A DNA stretch of 64,000 nt from positions 248,001-312,000 of the forward strand of contig NZ_CP054690.1 of assembly GCF_013348805.1 (NCBI RefSeq). The letters run 5' to 3'. The stretch is from Rhodococcus sp. W8901 (GTDB taxonomy: Bacteria; Actinomycetota; Actinomycetes; Mycobacteriales; Mycobacteriaceae). Positions 39,924-49,713 of this stretch are shown here, in pieces. Each line of letters opens with the position of its first letter. The stretch's first letter is position 1. Position numbers and translations under genes: made by a program. The notes below the pieces were generated by a model, which worked only from the letters and a program-made list of their open reading frames with translations, searched no databases and had not been told where the DNA came from.

Positions 39924-40422
39924 GGTCCGGATCCTGCAGACCGTGCAGGCCACGATCGGGTCCAGGCCCCAGGTGATCCGCGCGGCGCGCGGGCTGTCGC
40001 ACTTCGGTGAACACGCGCTCGGCTGGGTGGCCGTCGCCGGTGTCGGTGCGGCACTGGACAAGCCGCGACGTCGGCGCTGGGCAGGCGTCGCGGTCGGCGC
40101 GGTCGGCGCGCACGCGGCGTCGATCGTCATCAAGCGAGTCGTCCGCCGTCCCCGGCCGAACGACCCGTCCGTCCAGATCAACGTGTCGACGCCGAGCAAG
40201 TTGAGCTTCCCGTCCTCGCACGCGACATCCACCACGGCGGCGGCGGTGCTGCTCGGTCGACTCACCGGGCTACCCTTGCCTGCGGTACTGGTCCCGCCGA
40301 TGCTGCTCTCGCGCCTGGTTCTCGGGGTGCACTACCCGACCGACGTGCTCGCGGGGTCGGCACTCGGCGCCGTGTCCGCAGCAGCAGTGCTGCGGGCCGA
40401 GCAGAAGTTTGGAGTGAAATGA
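39907..40422 (+). CDS. PAP2-family decaprenylphosphoryl-5-phosphoribose phosphatase (Rv3807c-like)
   Basis: This 171-residue membrane phosphatase has the three PAP2 motifs: KRVVRRPRP, PSSHATS and SRLVLGVHYPTDVLAG. In the arabinan pathway the Rv3807c family is assigned to removing the 5-phosphate from decaprenylphosphoryl-5-phosphoribose. Four or so hydrophobic segments are visible. The GTG start overlaps glfT2 by 17 bp with AAGGAGAGG upstream, and its stop overlaps the ubiA ATG, so translation is coupled on both sides. Confidence 0.92.
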
Positions 40423-41324
40423 GCGAGGAGCCGGCGGTCGTCACCGGACCCCCGAAGACGCTGGCCGGAGGCATCGTCAAGGCCGTCCGTCCGCGCCAAT
40501 GGGTCAAGAACGTGCTCGTGCTGGCGGCCCCGCTGGCCGCCGGGTCCGTCACACAGGGCGACGTCCTGCTGCCGGTCGCGATCGCGTTCGTCGTGTTCTG
40601 CATGGCGGCGTCGGGCATCTATCTCGTCAACGACGCGATGGACGTCGAGGCCGATCGGGCACACCCCACCAAGCGGTTCCGGCCCATCGCGGCCGGCGTG
40701 CTGCCGGTCAACATGGCCTACGGCATGGCCGTCGTCCTGCTCGCCGGTTCGATCCTCCTGTCGTTCGTCGCGAACTGGCAGCTCGCGGTCGTCATGGCCG
40801 TGTACATCGGGATCCAGCTGGCGTACTGCTTCGGCCTCAAACACCAGGCCGTCCTCGACATCTGCATCGTCTCGTCGGGCTTCCTGCTGCGCGCGATCGC
40901 CGGTGGTGTGGCCGCCGAGATTCCGCTGTCGCAGTGGTTCCTGCTGATCATGGCGTTCGGATCGCTGTTCATGGCGGCCGGCAAGCGATACGCCGAGCTC
41001 CAGCTGGCGGAGCGCACCGGCGCGAAGATCCGCAAGTCCCTCGAGTACTACACCGGCACCTACCTGCGGTTCGTGTGGACGCTGTCGGCGACGGCTGTCG
41101 TGATCTGCTACGGGCTGTGGGCCTTCGAGCAGGATCGCGCGAACGACACCAACCTGTTCGCGATCTCGATGGTGCCCTTCACGATCGCTATCCTGCGATA
41201 CGCAGTGGACGTCGACGGTGGCGAGGCGGGCGAGCCCGAAGAGATTGCGCTTGGTGACCGAGTGCTCCAGTTCCTCGCGATTGCCTGGATCGGAGTAGTA
41301 GGTGTCGCTCTCTACCTCATCTGA
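40419..41324 (+). CDS. ubiA: Decaprenyl-phosphate phosphoribosyltransferase (DPPR synthase)
   Basis: This 301-residue polytopic protein of the UbiA prenyltransferase superfamily joins phosphoribosyl pyrophosphate to decaprenyl phosphate, the first step to decaprenylphosphoryl arabinose. It has the Asp-rich motif NDAMDVEADRAHPTKRFRPI (about 69-88), the second motif around YCFGLKHQAVLDI, and about nine hydrophobic segments. ATGA overlaps the stop of the phosphatase gene. It is the orthologue of Rv3806c by order. Confidence 0.95.
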   Translation: MSEEPAVVTGPPKTLAGGIVKAVRPRQWVKNVLVLAAPLAAGSVTQGDVLLPVAIAFVVFCMAASGIYLVNDAMDVEADRAHPTKRFRPIAAGVLPVNMAYGMAVVLLAGSILLSFVANWQLAVVMAVYIGIQLAYCFGLKHQAVLDICIVSSGFLLRAIAGGVAAEIPLSQWFLLIMAFGSLFMAAGKRYAELQLAERTGAKIRKSLEYYTGTYLRFVWTLSATAVVICYGLWAFEQDRANDTNLFAISMVPFTIAILRYAVDVDGGEAGEPEEIALGDRVLQFLAIAWIGVVGVALYLI

Positions 41325-43218
41325 GCCGACACGCACCACCGACGAACCCGTAGTTGATCGGAGCCCCCAGGGCAACCGCATCAGCCGCGCCGTGTTCGTC
41401 GGTGGTGTCGTCGTCACGGCATTCCTTTTCGCCTGGGGTGCGTGGCAGCGACGGTGGATCGCCGACGACGGGCTGATCGTGCTGCGCACGGTCCGGAATC
41501 TGCTCGCCGGCAACGGTCCCGTCTTCAACGCGGGGGAGCGCGTCGAAGCCAACACCAGCACGCTGTGGACGTACGTCGTCTACGCCTTCGGCTGGATCAC
41601 GCAGGCCCGGCTCGAGTACGTCGTGTTGACGATCGCCCTGGTCATGTCGGTCGGTGCGATGGTGCTGGCAATGTTCACCGCCCGGCGTCTCTACGCGCCG
41701 ACCATGTCGGCATCGGGCAGCACGATGGTGCTTCTGCCCGCCGGAGTCCTCGTCTACATCGCCCTGCCCCCGGCCCGGGATTTCGCGACCTCCGGTCTGG
41801 AAACCTGCCTGGTCATCTTCTGGATCGCCCTGCTGGCGCTGCTGCTCGTGCGATGGGCGCAGGCCGCCGACCCGTCCCGCGCCTCGGTCCTCACACTGGC
41901 GTTCGTCGCCGGGCTGAGTCCGCTGGTGCGTCCCGAGATGGCGATCCTCGGCGCCCTCGCCCTCCTCATGGTTCTCCTCTCGACCGGAATGGACTGGCGC
42001 TCGAGGACCGCGGTCGTCGTCGTGGCGGGCCTGGTGCCGGTGGCCTATCAGATCTTCCGCATGGGCTACTACGGTCTGCCGTACCCGAACACGGCGGTGA
42101 CGAAGGAAGCCGGCGGTTCCGAATGGAGCCAGGGCTTCACCTACCTCGGCAACCTGGTCGGGCCGTATCTGTTGTGGCTTCCACTGCTTCTGCTCGGCGT
42201 CGGTGCCGGGCTCGTCTGGTGCCTGACCCGGTCCACCCGCACCGCTGAGATCGCGGTTTCCGCGCCGTCGCGGGTACTCCGATTCCGCGGTTGGCTGCGC
42301 AGCACCCGTGGGGTCGTGGCCTTCATCCTGGTCGGCGGAGCCCTGTTGGCGGCGTACGCCATTCGCGTCGGCGGCGACTTCATGCACGGACGCACCCTGC
42401 TGCCGGCCCTCTTCTGCCTGCTGCTGCCGGTCGCCGTCGTCCCGATCCGCGTGCCGCGGGCAGGGGACCGGCAGGACCGGCGGGCGATGATCCTCGGTGC
42501 CGGATCGCTCGCGGTCTGGGTCGGCATCGTGGGGTGGGCCGCATGGGCCGCCAGCCTCGTCGGCATGCCGAACGGCACCGTTGTCGGCAGGAGCGGCATC
42601 GTCGACGAGCGAGCGTTCTACTCGCTCAACACCGGCCACAAGCACCCGATCCGTGCCGAGGACTACCTCGACTTCCCGCGGGTACGCGCGATCGTCGAGA
42701 CGATCGCGGACACCCCGGACGGTGGTTTGTTGATGTCCTCCGGCGCCCAAGATTTCATGTGGGTGGTTCCGCCTCCGGTGCCGATCCCGCCGGGCGGCGC
42801 CGGCCACACGGTGTTCTTCCCGATGCTCGGAATGGCGGCGATGAACGTCCCGCTGGACGTTCGTGTGGTCGACAACATCGGACTGGCGAACCCCATCGCC
42901 GCGCACACGGATCGACTTGCCGACGGACGCATCGGCCACGACAAGGACCTGCTCCCGGACTGGCTCGTCGCCGACACGGGGATGGTGCCAGTGCATCCGT
43001 GGTTGCCGCCGTTCATCGATGAGCGCTGGGTGGCGGATGCTCGAACGGCGCTGACCTGCCCGCAGACCCAGGATCTGCTCACGTCCTATCGCTCGGATCT
43101 CACGTGGGCCCGGTTCAAACAGAACTTCCGACGGTCCTTCGAGTTCGCCGACTATCGGATCGACCGCATCCCGGCGTACGAGATCCAGAGGTGTGGGCTC
43201 GGAACTCCGACGTCGTGA
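41302..43218 (+). CDS. aftB: Terminal beta-1,2-arabinofuranosyltransferase AftB
   Basis: This 638-residue membrane glycosyltransferase of the GT-C type adds terminal beta-1,2 arabinofuranose to arabinan. About ten membrane segments occupy residues 30-420. An Asp pair in the first loop (RRWIADDGLIVLRTVRN) is the expected catalytic site, and a soluble periplasmic domain follows. The GTG start overlaps ubiA by 23 bp with CGGAG upstream. It is the orthologue of Rv3805c by order, length and the first-loop motif. Confidence 0.93.
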   Translation: MSLSTSSEPTRTTDEPVVDRSPQGNRISRAVFVGGVVVTAFLFAWGAWQRRWIADDGLIVLRTVRNLLAGNGPVFNAGERVEANTSTLWTYVVYAFGWITQARLEYVVLTIALVMSVGAMVLAMFTARRLYAPTMSASGSTMVLLPAGVLVYIALPPARDFATSGLETCLVIFWIALLALLLVRWAQAADPSRASVLTLAFVAGLSPLVRPEMAILGALALLMVLLSTGMDWRSRTAVVVVAGLVPVAYQIFRMGYYGLPYPNTAVTKEAGGSEWSQGFTYLGNLVGPYLLWLPLLLLGVGAGLVWCLTRSTRTAEIAVSAPSRVLRFRGWLRSTRGVVAFILVGGALLAAYAIRVGGDFMHGRTLLPALFCLLLPVAVVPIRVPRAGDRQDRRAMILGAGSLAVWVGIVGWAAWAASLVGMPNGTVVGRSGIVDERAFYSLNTGHKHPIRAEDYLDFPRVRAIVETIADTPDGGLLMSSGAQDFMWVVPPPVPIPPGGAGHTVFFPMLGMAAMNVPLDVRVVDNIGLANPIAAHTDRLADGRIGHDKDLLPDWLVADTGMVPVHPWLPPFIDERWVADARTALTCPQTQDLLTSYRSDLTWARFKQNFRRSFEFADYRIDRIPAYEIQRCGLGTPTS

Positions 43219-43332
43219 GGGTTCACCCGGGTCGAAGTGTCTCGTTTGCGTAACGCTACGCTGCGACGAATCGATCCAATCACGTGACGAGCGGCACACG
43301 AGGAGATCCCTCGCCGTTGCATTGAGTGCCAT

Positions 43333-43361
43333 TTGTGTCAACGCAAACCGTGACATAAAGT
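43333..43361 (+). promoter_or_regulatory. Candidate promoter of the mycolyltransferase genes
   Basis: TTGTGT (43333-43338) and TAAAGT (43356-43361) are 17 bp apart in the 290-bp gap after aftB, about 150 bp before the ATG at 43509. The rest of the gap shows nothing else supportable. Confidence 0.35.
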
Positions 43362-43508
43362 CCACCGAGCGCAGTGTGACTTGGATGAGGTCCGCTACCG
43401 GCCTTGTCGAAAGCGGGCCGGTAAATGCCTTGTTTCCCGACGGAATCCGACGGTGCCCACTCTCCTGAGCGGGGCGCCGCAGACGAAGACGAAGAGAGAG
43501 CAGTATCC

Positions 43509-44507
43509 ATGCGTTTTGATCGACAAAGGTTGACCCGGCGCTTCAAGCAGCGGGTGATGGCGCTCGGTGCTGCCGCCCTGGTGCTGCCTCTCGCCGCCGG
43601 AATCGCGGGCGGTGCAGTCGCAACTGCCGCTCCGGCGCGCGCCGTTGCTCCCGCGGGCGGATACGAAGAGCTCTCGGTGCCTTCGTCGATGGGGCCGGTC
43701 AAGGTGCAGGTCCAGTGGGCCGCCCGTGGTGGCGACGCCGCTCTCTACCTGCTCGACGGTCTTCGTGCTCGTGATGACGCCAACGCGTGGACCTTCGAGA
43801 CCAACGCACTCGACCAGTTCCGCCTCGACGACGTCACCCTGGTGATGCCGGTCGGCGGCCAGTCCAGCTTCTACACGGACTGGTACGCGCCCAGCAACTT
43901 CAACGGGCAGCAGATCACCTACAAGTGGGAGACGTTCCTGACCAAGGAACTTCCGGCCTACCTCGCGACCCGCGGTGTCTCGCGCAGCAACAACGCCGTC
44001 CTCGGACTGTCGATGGGTGGCTCGGCCGCACTGACGCTGGCCGCCTACCACCGGGACCAGTTCAAGTTCGCCGGGTCGCTCTCCGGGTACCTGCACATCT
44101 CGGCGCCTGGCATGCGTGAGGCGATCCGCGTCGCAATGCTCGACGCCGGCCGCTTCAACGTCGACTCGATGTGGGGCCCGCCGTGGAGCCCCAACTGGCT
44201 GCGCAACGACCCGTTCGTGTTCGCGCCGAAGCTCGAGGGCCTGTCGATGTACATCTCGGCGGCGAGCGGTCTGCCCGGCAAGTATGACAACCCGCGCAAG
44301 GCCATCGACTACTACAACGCGGCGAATGCGATGGGCCTCGAGGCGCTGTCGCTGGCGAACACCCGCGCGTTCCAGCTGCGCCTGGCCACGCTGAAGATCC
44401 CGGCCACCTACAGCTTCCCGGCGAACGGCACCCATGCATGGGGCTACTGGTCGGACGAACTGTGGAAGGCCCGTGGTCAGATCCTCGACGCGCTCGGCGC
44501 TCGGTGA
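43509..44507 (+). CDS. Antigen 85-type mycolyltransferase
   Basis: This 332-residue exported esterase-fold enzyme transfers mycolic acid between trehalose monomycolates and onto arabinogalactan. The ATG at 43509 (MRFDRQRLTRRFKQ) is followed by a long signal peptide ending near AAPARA (about 44). The Ser nucleophile is in GLSMGGS (Ser168). LDGLRARDDANAW, FYTDWY, YKWETFLTKELP and the late THAWGYW His are all present. Length fits FbpA-type proteins. Its place after aftB matches fbpA (Rv3804c). Confidence 0.95.
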   Translation: MRFDRQRLTRRFKQRVMALGAAALVLPLAAGIAGGAVATAAPARAVAPAGGYEELSVPSSMGPVKVQVQWAARGGDAALYLLDGLRARDDANAWTFETNALDQFRLDDVTLVMPVGGQSSFYTDWYAPSNFNGQQITYKWETFLTKELPAYLATRGVSRSNNAVLGLSMGGSAALTLAAYHRDQFKFAGSLSGYLHISAPGMREAIRVAMLDAGRFNVDSMWGPPWSPNWLRNDPFVFAPKLEGLSMYISAASGLPGKYDNPRKAIDYYNAANAMGLEALSLANTRAFQLRLATLKIPATYSFPANGTHAWGYWSDELWKARGQILDALGAR

Positions 44508-44530
44508 CCGCAACCATGACCTGAACCGAT

Positions 44531-44568
44531 ATGCCATCCTCCACGCCCTCGGGCGCGGGGGATGGCAT
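44531..44568 (+). terminator. Hairpin between the two mycolyltransferase genes
   Basis: ATGCCATCC and GGATGGCAT form an outer 9-bp stem with further GC pairing inside, 23 bp after the stop. Confidence 0.65.
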
Positions 44569-44701
44569 GTCGCATTCTGTAACGACAAATTCACTATCCC
44601 ACCAGCGCGGCAACCCCACTTCGAAGGTCCTTCCGTGTAGTAAGGAAGCGATGTTCTGGCCCAGTTGGGGGCGTCCGCCACGACGAAGGAGAGTTGTCCC
44701 G

Positions 44702-46588
44702 ATGCGATTAGGTCTCGAGCGGCCACAGCGCCGCGAAGGAGCCGGGGGAGGTTGGCGCAAGCGGGCGCTCGGCTTCGCCGCGGCCGCGCTCGTGCTGCCG
44801 ATCGCGGCGGGCCTGACGTCGGGTGGCACCGCTGTCGCCCAGTCGATCGGCTCCCCCGAGGCGCCCTCGACCATGCAGTCCGGGGTGCCGGGCACCGTCC
44901 AGCGCGTCGACTGGCTCACGGATCGTCGGGTCGCGGTGTGGGTCAATTCGCCGTCGATGGGCGTCCCGATCCAGGTGCAGCTGCTGCTCGCACGGGACTG
45001 GAATGCCAAGCCGGACGCCAAGTTCCCCGCCGTCTTCATGCTCGACGGCATGCGTGCGCGCGACGACGAGAACGGCTGGACGCTCGACACCGACGCCGAG
45101 GCGTTCTTCGCCGACAAGAACGTCAACGTGGTGCTGCCGATCGGCGGCAACTCCAGCTTCTACGCCGACTGGCTCGACCAGAACAACGGTCACAACTACC
45201 AGTGGGAGACGTTCCTCACCAAGGAACTCCCGCCGATCCTCGAGGGCCAGTGGCGGACCACGCAGACGCGTGGTGTCGTCGGCCTGTCGATGGGCGGCAC
45301 GTCCGCGATGATGCTCTCGGCGCGCAACCAGGGCTTCTTCAAGTTCGCCGGTTCGCTGTCGGGCATCCTGACGACCACGACGCTCGGTATGCCGCAGGCC
45401 ATCTCGTACGCGATCAACGACGCCGGCGGATTCGACGCCGACGCGATGTGGGGCAACCCCACCAACGACGCGTGGGCCGCGCACGATCCGTACCTGCTGG
45501 CCGACAAGCTCAAGGGCGTCAGCCTCTACATCTCCAGCGGCAGCGGAACGACGGGTCCCTACGACCAGCCGTCCGGCATCCCGGGCATCAGCACCAACTA
45601 CGCGGGCATGGGTCTCGAGATCCTGTCGCGCCTCACGTCGCAGACGTTCACGACCAAGCTGCGCAAGCTGAACATCCCCGCAACCGTGAACTACCGTCCG
45701 TCGGGCACGCATTCGTGGCCGTACTGGGAGTTCGAGCTGCACCAGCTGTGGCCGCAGCTCGCCAACTCGCTCGGCGTCGAGGTCGACAAGCCGGCCTGCG
45801 GTCCGAGCGGTGCCATCGCGCCGGTCGCGAACGGCAACAAGTGGATCGGCGACTGCCTCACCGGTGAGTACTCCGTGCCCGGCGGTGTGGCGCAGGACTA
45901 CCGCTTCGGTCGGATCTTCCACTCGGGTAGCGGTACGTACCCGGTCGCGGGACGCATCGGTGGTGCGTACCAGGGTGCCGGCGGACCGGCCGGTGACCTC
46001 GGAATGCCGACGACCCCCGAGATCGTGCTGGCCGACGGCCGCGGGCGTCTGAACCATTTCCAGAACGGTTCGGTCTACTGGACGCCGCAGACCGGCGCGC
46101 ACGCGGTGAGCGGTCCGATCCGGGACACCTGGTCCAAGCTGGGCTGGGAGACCGGTGGACTGGGCTACCCGACTGACGACGCGGTCAAGATCCCGGGCAA
46201 GGAAGGCCTGATCCAGAGCTTCGAGGGCGGTGCCGTCTACTGGACGCCGCAGACCGGAGCGAATGCGGTTCAGGGCCTGATCATGAAGAAGTACGGCGAA
46301 CTGAACTGGGAGAACGGCTGGCTCGGCCTGCCGCTGACCAACGAGGTTCCCGTGAAGGACGGCGGTCGCTTCAACCGGTTCCAGAACGGCAACATCTACT
46401 GGAGCCCCGCCAGCGGCGCATGGTCGGTCAAGAACGGCCCGATCTTCGACGCCTGGAAGGACGAGAACTACGAGAACGGCCGTCTCGGCTTCCCGATCGG
46501 TGACCAGCGAGACATCCCGGGTGGTGTCGAGCAGAACTTCCAGCATGGTGTCATCACCATCAAGGACGGCAAGGCAGCGATCCGCTGA
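44702..46588 (+). CDS. Antigen 85-type mycolyltransferase with C-terminal LGFP repeats
   Basis: This 628-residue exported protein starts at an ATG with AAGGAGAG upstream. Signal peptide cleavage is expected after AVAQ (about 49). The mycolyltransferase domain (about 60-360) has LDGMRARDDENGW, FYADW, GLSMGGTS (Ser196) and GTHSWPYWEFEL. From about 400 to 620 there are four LGFP-type units (e.g. LGMPTTPE, LGYPTDDAV, LGLPLTNE, LGFPIGDQ), each followed by NGSVYWTPQTGA-like sequence. Corynebacterial Cop1 (PS1) has the same fusion. The repeats are thought to hold the enzyme on the wall polysaccharide. Mycobacterial Ag85 proteins lack them. Confidence 0.95.
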   Translation: MRLGLERPQRREGAGGGWRKRALGFAAAALVLPIAAGLTSGGTAVAQSIGSPEAPSTMQSGVPGTVQRVDWLTDRRVAVWVNSPSMGVPIQVQLLLARDWNAKPDAKFPAVFMLDGMRARDDENGWTLDTDAEAFFADKNVNVVLPIGGNSSFYADWLDQNNGHNYQWETFLTKELPPILEGQWRTTQTRGVVGLSMGGTSAMMLSARNQGFFKFAGSLSGILTTTTLGMPQAISYAINDAGGFDADAMWGNPTNDAWAAHDPYLLADKLKGVSLYISSGSGTTGPYDQPSGIPGISTNYAGMGLEILSRLTSQTFTTKLRKLNIPATVNYRPSGTHSWPYWEFELHQLWPQLANSLGVEVDKPACGPSGAIAPVANGNKWIGDCLTGEYSVPGGVAQDYRFGRIFHSGSGTYPVAGRIGGAYQGAGGPAGDLGMPTTPEIVLADGRGRLNHFQNGSVYWTPQTGAHAVSGPIRDTWSKLGWETGGLGYPTDDAVKIPGKEGLIQSFEGGAVYWTPQTGANAVQGLIMKKYGELNWENGWLGLPLTNEVPVKDGGRFNRFQNGNIYWSPASGAWSVKNGPIFDAWKDENYENGRLGFPIGDQRDIPGGVEQNFQHGVITIKDGKAAIR

Positions 46589-46606
46589 CCTGTAGCTGAC
46601 CACGTG

Positions 46607-46644
46607 CGGGCGGTGACCGGATCAGACGATCCGGTCACCGCCCG
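46607..46644 (+). terminator. Strong hairpin terminator after LGFP mycolyltransferase
   Basis: CGGGCGGTGACCGGATC and its exact complement form a 17-bp stem with a 4-nt loop. Confidence 0.8.
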
Positions 46645-46721
46645 TGCCGCATCTGTAGCCTGTTTCAAGAGTCTGTACCGGTACGTACACCGATACGACC
46701 CAAGTCAACGCAAGGACTGAT

Positions 46722-47288
46722 ATGCACTTCTTACGCACTCGTTCCGCGCTGGCCCGCACTGTGGCCGTCGGCGCTATGACGCTCGCTGCCGGCAGCCTGC
46801 TGGTCGCCTGTGGCGACGACGACACGACGGCGACGGGCAGCCCCACCACCACCACCACGGCGGCGTCCACCACGTCCAAGGCGCCCTCCGGTGGCGGCGC
46901 GTCGGCGGCCCCGGTGGCTCCGGAGCAGACTCCCGCCCAGGGATCGGGCGGCGGTGCCACCCAGCCGGTCGAGGAGCCGCAGGCAGTGCCGAGCGGCTTC
47001 CCCGGCCCGACCGAGGTGCCGATCTCCCCGCGCGGAGAGGCCTTCCTCAACGGGCTGAAGAAGGAGGGCATCACGCCCGCCTCCGACGGCCTCATCGCGG
47101 TCTCGACGGCCGACTACATCTGTGCTGCCGGCGAGCAGGGCAGCTCGGACGCGGAGATCGCCACGTTCGTCACCGCCGCCGTCGGCAGTGAGGCGAGCGC
47201 GGCCGGTCAGGAGCTGACACCGGAGCAGGCCGGGAAGAACGCCCAGGTCTACATCCGTGTCGCGCAGGCCGAGTACTGCAGCAAGTAG
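46722..47288 (+). CDS. DUF732-type lipoprotein
   Basis: This 188-residue predicted lipoprotein has a signal peptide ending in the lipobox LVAC (Cys30). A Thr/Ser/Pro-rich spacer runs to about residue 95. The C-terminal domain (FLNGLKKEGITPAS, DYICAAGEQG, YIRVAQAEYC) has the small helical DUF732 pattern with two Cys that probably pair. DUF732 proteins are common and uncharacterized in mycolata. It ends 6 bp before the cutinase-like gene, so the two are probably co-transcribed. Confidence 0.85.
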   Translation: MHFLRTRSALARTVAVGAMTLAAGSLLVACGDDDTTATGSPTTTTTAASTTSKAPSGGGASAAPVAPEQTPAQGSGGGATQPVEEPQAVPSGFPGPTEVPISPRGEAFLNGLKKEGITPASDGLIAVSTADYICAAGEQGSSDAEIATFVTAAVGSEASAAGQELTPEQAGKNAQVYIRVAQAEYCSK

Positions 47289-47294
47289 CAATCG

Positions 47295-48287
47295 ATGACT
47301 GTGAGCGGACGCGGGACGCGTAAGTCGGGGAAGAATCGGGGACGTAGGCGGTTCGGGATCGTCGCCATCGTGGCGGCACTCCTCGTGCTGGTCCTCGTGC
47401 TGTTGGCGATCTGGTATCTGCTGGCGGGGCGCGTGCCCTCGCCGGTACCGCCGACGCCTCCGGGGCCGACGCCGCCCAGCGCGCAACCGGCCGACTGCCC
47501 GGATGTCCAGGTGATCTCGGTTCCGGGTACGTGGGAGTCGAGTGTCGGCGACGACCCGCACAACCCGACCGCGAATCCCGCGTCGCTCATGCTCAACGTC
47601 ACCCGGCCGCTGCGGGAGAGCTTCTCTCCGCAGCGTGCCGACGTGTACACCGTCCCGTACGTCGCGCAGTTCTCCAATCCGATCGCGCTCCCGCCGGATG
47701 GTCAGGAGTCGTACAACAATTCCCGGGCCGCAGGTACCGAGGCCACCATCGACGTCATGGAGCGCCGGTACGCCGAATGCCCGCTCACGACGTACGTGCT
47801 GGCGGGCTTCTCGCAGGGCGCGGTCATCGCGGGCGACGTCGCGGCGCGGATCGGGGCCGGCGACGGGCCGGTGCCCGCGGACCTGGTGCTGGGCGTCGGC
47901 CTCATCGCGGACGGCCGGCGGGATCCGGCGGCGGCACCCACCGTCGGGCCGCCGGTCGCCGGTGTCGGCGCCGAACTGGCGCTCTCCGGGCTCAAACTTC
48001 CCGGCATCACGATGACCGGCCCGCGGCCCGGCGGGTTCGGCGCGCTCTCGGACCGGGCGTTGCAGATCTGCGCGCCCAGCGACGGAATCTGCGATGCCCC
48101 TGCCGAAGCGCTCAAGGTCGGAAACTGGCTCAGCAGTGCGTCGCGTCTCGGCGAGTACTACAACAATCCTGTTCACGCGCTGTACAACTCGTTCGTCGTC
48201 GACGGAAACGGGACCACCGCGACGCAGTGGATCACGAACTGGGCGACCGAGAAGATCGAAGCGGCTCCGACGCCTGCGCACGAGTAG
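47295..48287 (+). CDS. Cutinase-family envelope lipase/thioesterase (Rv3802c-like)
   Basis: This 330-residue alpha/beta hydrolase has an N-terminal membrane segment (about 22-45) and a Pro-rich stem, placing the domain outside the membrane. The cutinase signature is GFSQGA (Ser173), with a Cys at each end of the domain and the late CAPSDGICD Asp and HALY His regions. M. tuberculosis Rv3802c, at the same place next to fadD32, is an essential phospholipase/thioesterase linked to mycolate metabolism. The proposed role here follows from this match. Confidence 0.93.
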   Translation: MTVSGRGTRKSGKNRGRRRFGIVAIVAALLVLVLVLLAIWYLLAGRVPSPVPPTPPGPTPPSAQPADCPDVQVISVPGTWESSVGDDPHNPTANPASLMLNVTRPLRESFSPQRADVYTVPYVAQFSNPIALPPDGQESYNNSRAAGTEATIDVMERRYAECPLTTYVLAGFSQGAVIAGDVAARIGAGDGPVPADLVLGVGLIADGRRDPAAAPTVGPPVAGVGAELALSGLKLPGITMTGPRPGGFGALSDRALQICAPSDGICDAPAEALKVGNWLSSASRLGEYYNNPVHALYNSFVVDGNGTTATQWITNWATEKIEAAPTPAHE

Positions 48288-48473
48288 CGGTTCGCGCCCG
48301 GGCGCACCGAGTCGCACCGAGTCGGCGGAAGTGGCTACCTGGCGGTCAGTTGCGCGGTAGTGTCCGTGCTCGCGGCCCGATCACGGGTCGTAGGGGTGGG
48401 TCCCTATGCTGATGGGTTGGTGCCCGACGGGCCCAACCATGCTCGCGTGCGTGAAGTGAGGAAGAAGGCTTTG

Positions 48474-49475
48474 ATGAGTTCCACCGACGACTCGGGTATC
48501 CGAGTGCCGCGTAAGTTCCGGTTCGCGGCCGGTGGCGAGGGGAACGCCGAGGAAGGCGGTGCCCGTCGATTCGTCAAGCTGGCGCAGAAGGCCGAGGAAC
48601 TGGGCTACGACAGCTTCATGATCCCGGACCATCTGGGCAACCAGGTCGGACCGATCGCCGCGCTCGGCGCGCTCTCGATCGCCACGGACAAGATCCGGCT
48701 GGGCACGGCTGTCCTCGCCAACGGCTTCCGTCATCCCGCGGTCCTCGCGAAGGACGCGGCCACCATTGACGTCCTGTCGGGTGGTCGCCTCGAGCTCGGC
48801 ATCGGTGCCGGGTGGATGAAGGAAGAGTTCGACAAGGGCGGCATCGAGTACGAACGCCCCGGTGTCCGAATTGCGAAACTCGAAGAGTCCCTGCAGATTC
48901 TGGACACGCTGCTGCGTGGCCAGGAGTGCAACTTCGAGGGCGAGCACTACCGGATCAGTGGTCTCAAGGGCAGCCCGCGCCCGCGACAGGGCCCGCGCCC
49001 GCCGATCGCGGTCGGTGGCGGTGGACCGAAGATGCTGGCGCTGGCGGCCAAGTACGCCGACATCATCTCCGTGGCCACCCCGACCAATGCGGAGGGCCGG
49101 CTGCTGCTGTCGGGCATCACGATGGAGAACACCATCGCCCGCGTCGAGCGGATCCGGGACGCCGCGGGTGATCGCTTCGACGACATCGAGCTGAACTGGA
49201 CCATCACGATGATCCTCATCACGGATGACCGTGAGCAGGCGGCGGAGATGGCACTGGCCGCCCTCGATCAGGGATTCCCCCCGAACATCGAGGTAGACGT
49301 CAAATTGTCGGTCGAGGAGATCCTGAACTCGCCGTACCTGGCGATCGGGTCGTACGACGAGATCGCGGATCAGATCCGTAACGTACGCGAGAAGACGTCG
49401 ATGTCATATGTGGGTGTGTTCCCGACTCAGATGGAAGCTTTCGCGCCGGTGATCCCATTGCTCCGAGGCGAATAG
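48474..49475 (+). CDS. LLM-class F420-dependent oxidoreductase
   Basis: This 333-residue TIM-barrel flavin/F420 oxidoreductase begins at the ATG at 48474 with GAGGAAGAAGG upstream; a longer frame to 48360 is not family-like. Motifs include MIPDHLGNQVGPIAALGALS, IRLGTAVLANGFRHPAVLAKDAAT (about 65-90) and LELGIGAGWM. The group (TIGR03621-like) has no well-fixed substrate. It lies between the cutinase-like gene and fadD32, a position with no counterpart in M. tuberculosis, so a part in mycolate modification is possible but unproven. Confidence 0.88.
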   Translation: MSSTDDSGIRVPRKFRFAAGGEGNAEEGGARRFVKLAQKAEELGYDSFMIPDHLGNQVGPIAALGALSIATDKIRLGTAVLANGFRHPAVLAKDAATIDVLSGGRLELGIGAGWMKEEFDKGGIEYERPGVRIAKLEESLQILDTLLRGQECNFEGEHYRISGLKGSPRPRQGPRPPIAVGGGGPKMLALAAKYADIISVATPTNAEGRLLLSGITMENTIARVERIRDAAGDRFDDIELNWTITMILITDDREQAAEMALAALDQGFPPNIEVDVKLSVEEILNSPYLAIGSYDEIADQIRNVREKTSMSYVGVFPTQMEAFAPVIPLLRGE

Positions 49476-49713
49476 ATCGATGCACATCTGTAACATGTTG
49501 CTGGTTTCGAGTCGATGGAGTGACTCGTAGGCATGTCGTCTACGTCCCGAAAGTTGCGAGTGACTACCACTGAACAGGGTAGCCACGAGCGGCGACAAGT
49601 AGCAGGCCGGCACCGACCAAGCAGTGAGAAGCAATTGAATCCGCGCGGCGAAGGAAGTCTGGGGCGCAATCATGTCGGTTGATGGTTGTGTGATCGCTTC
49701 GACAGGAGAAGGA

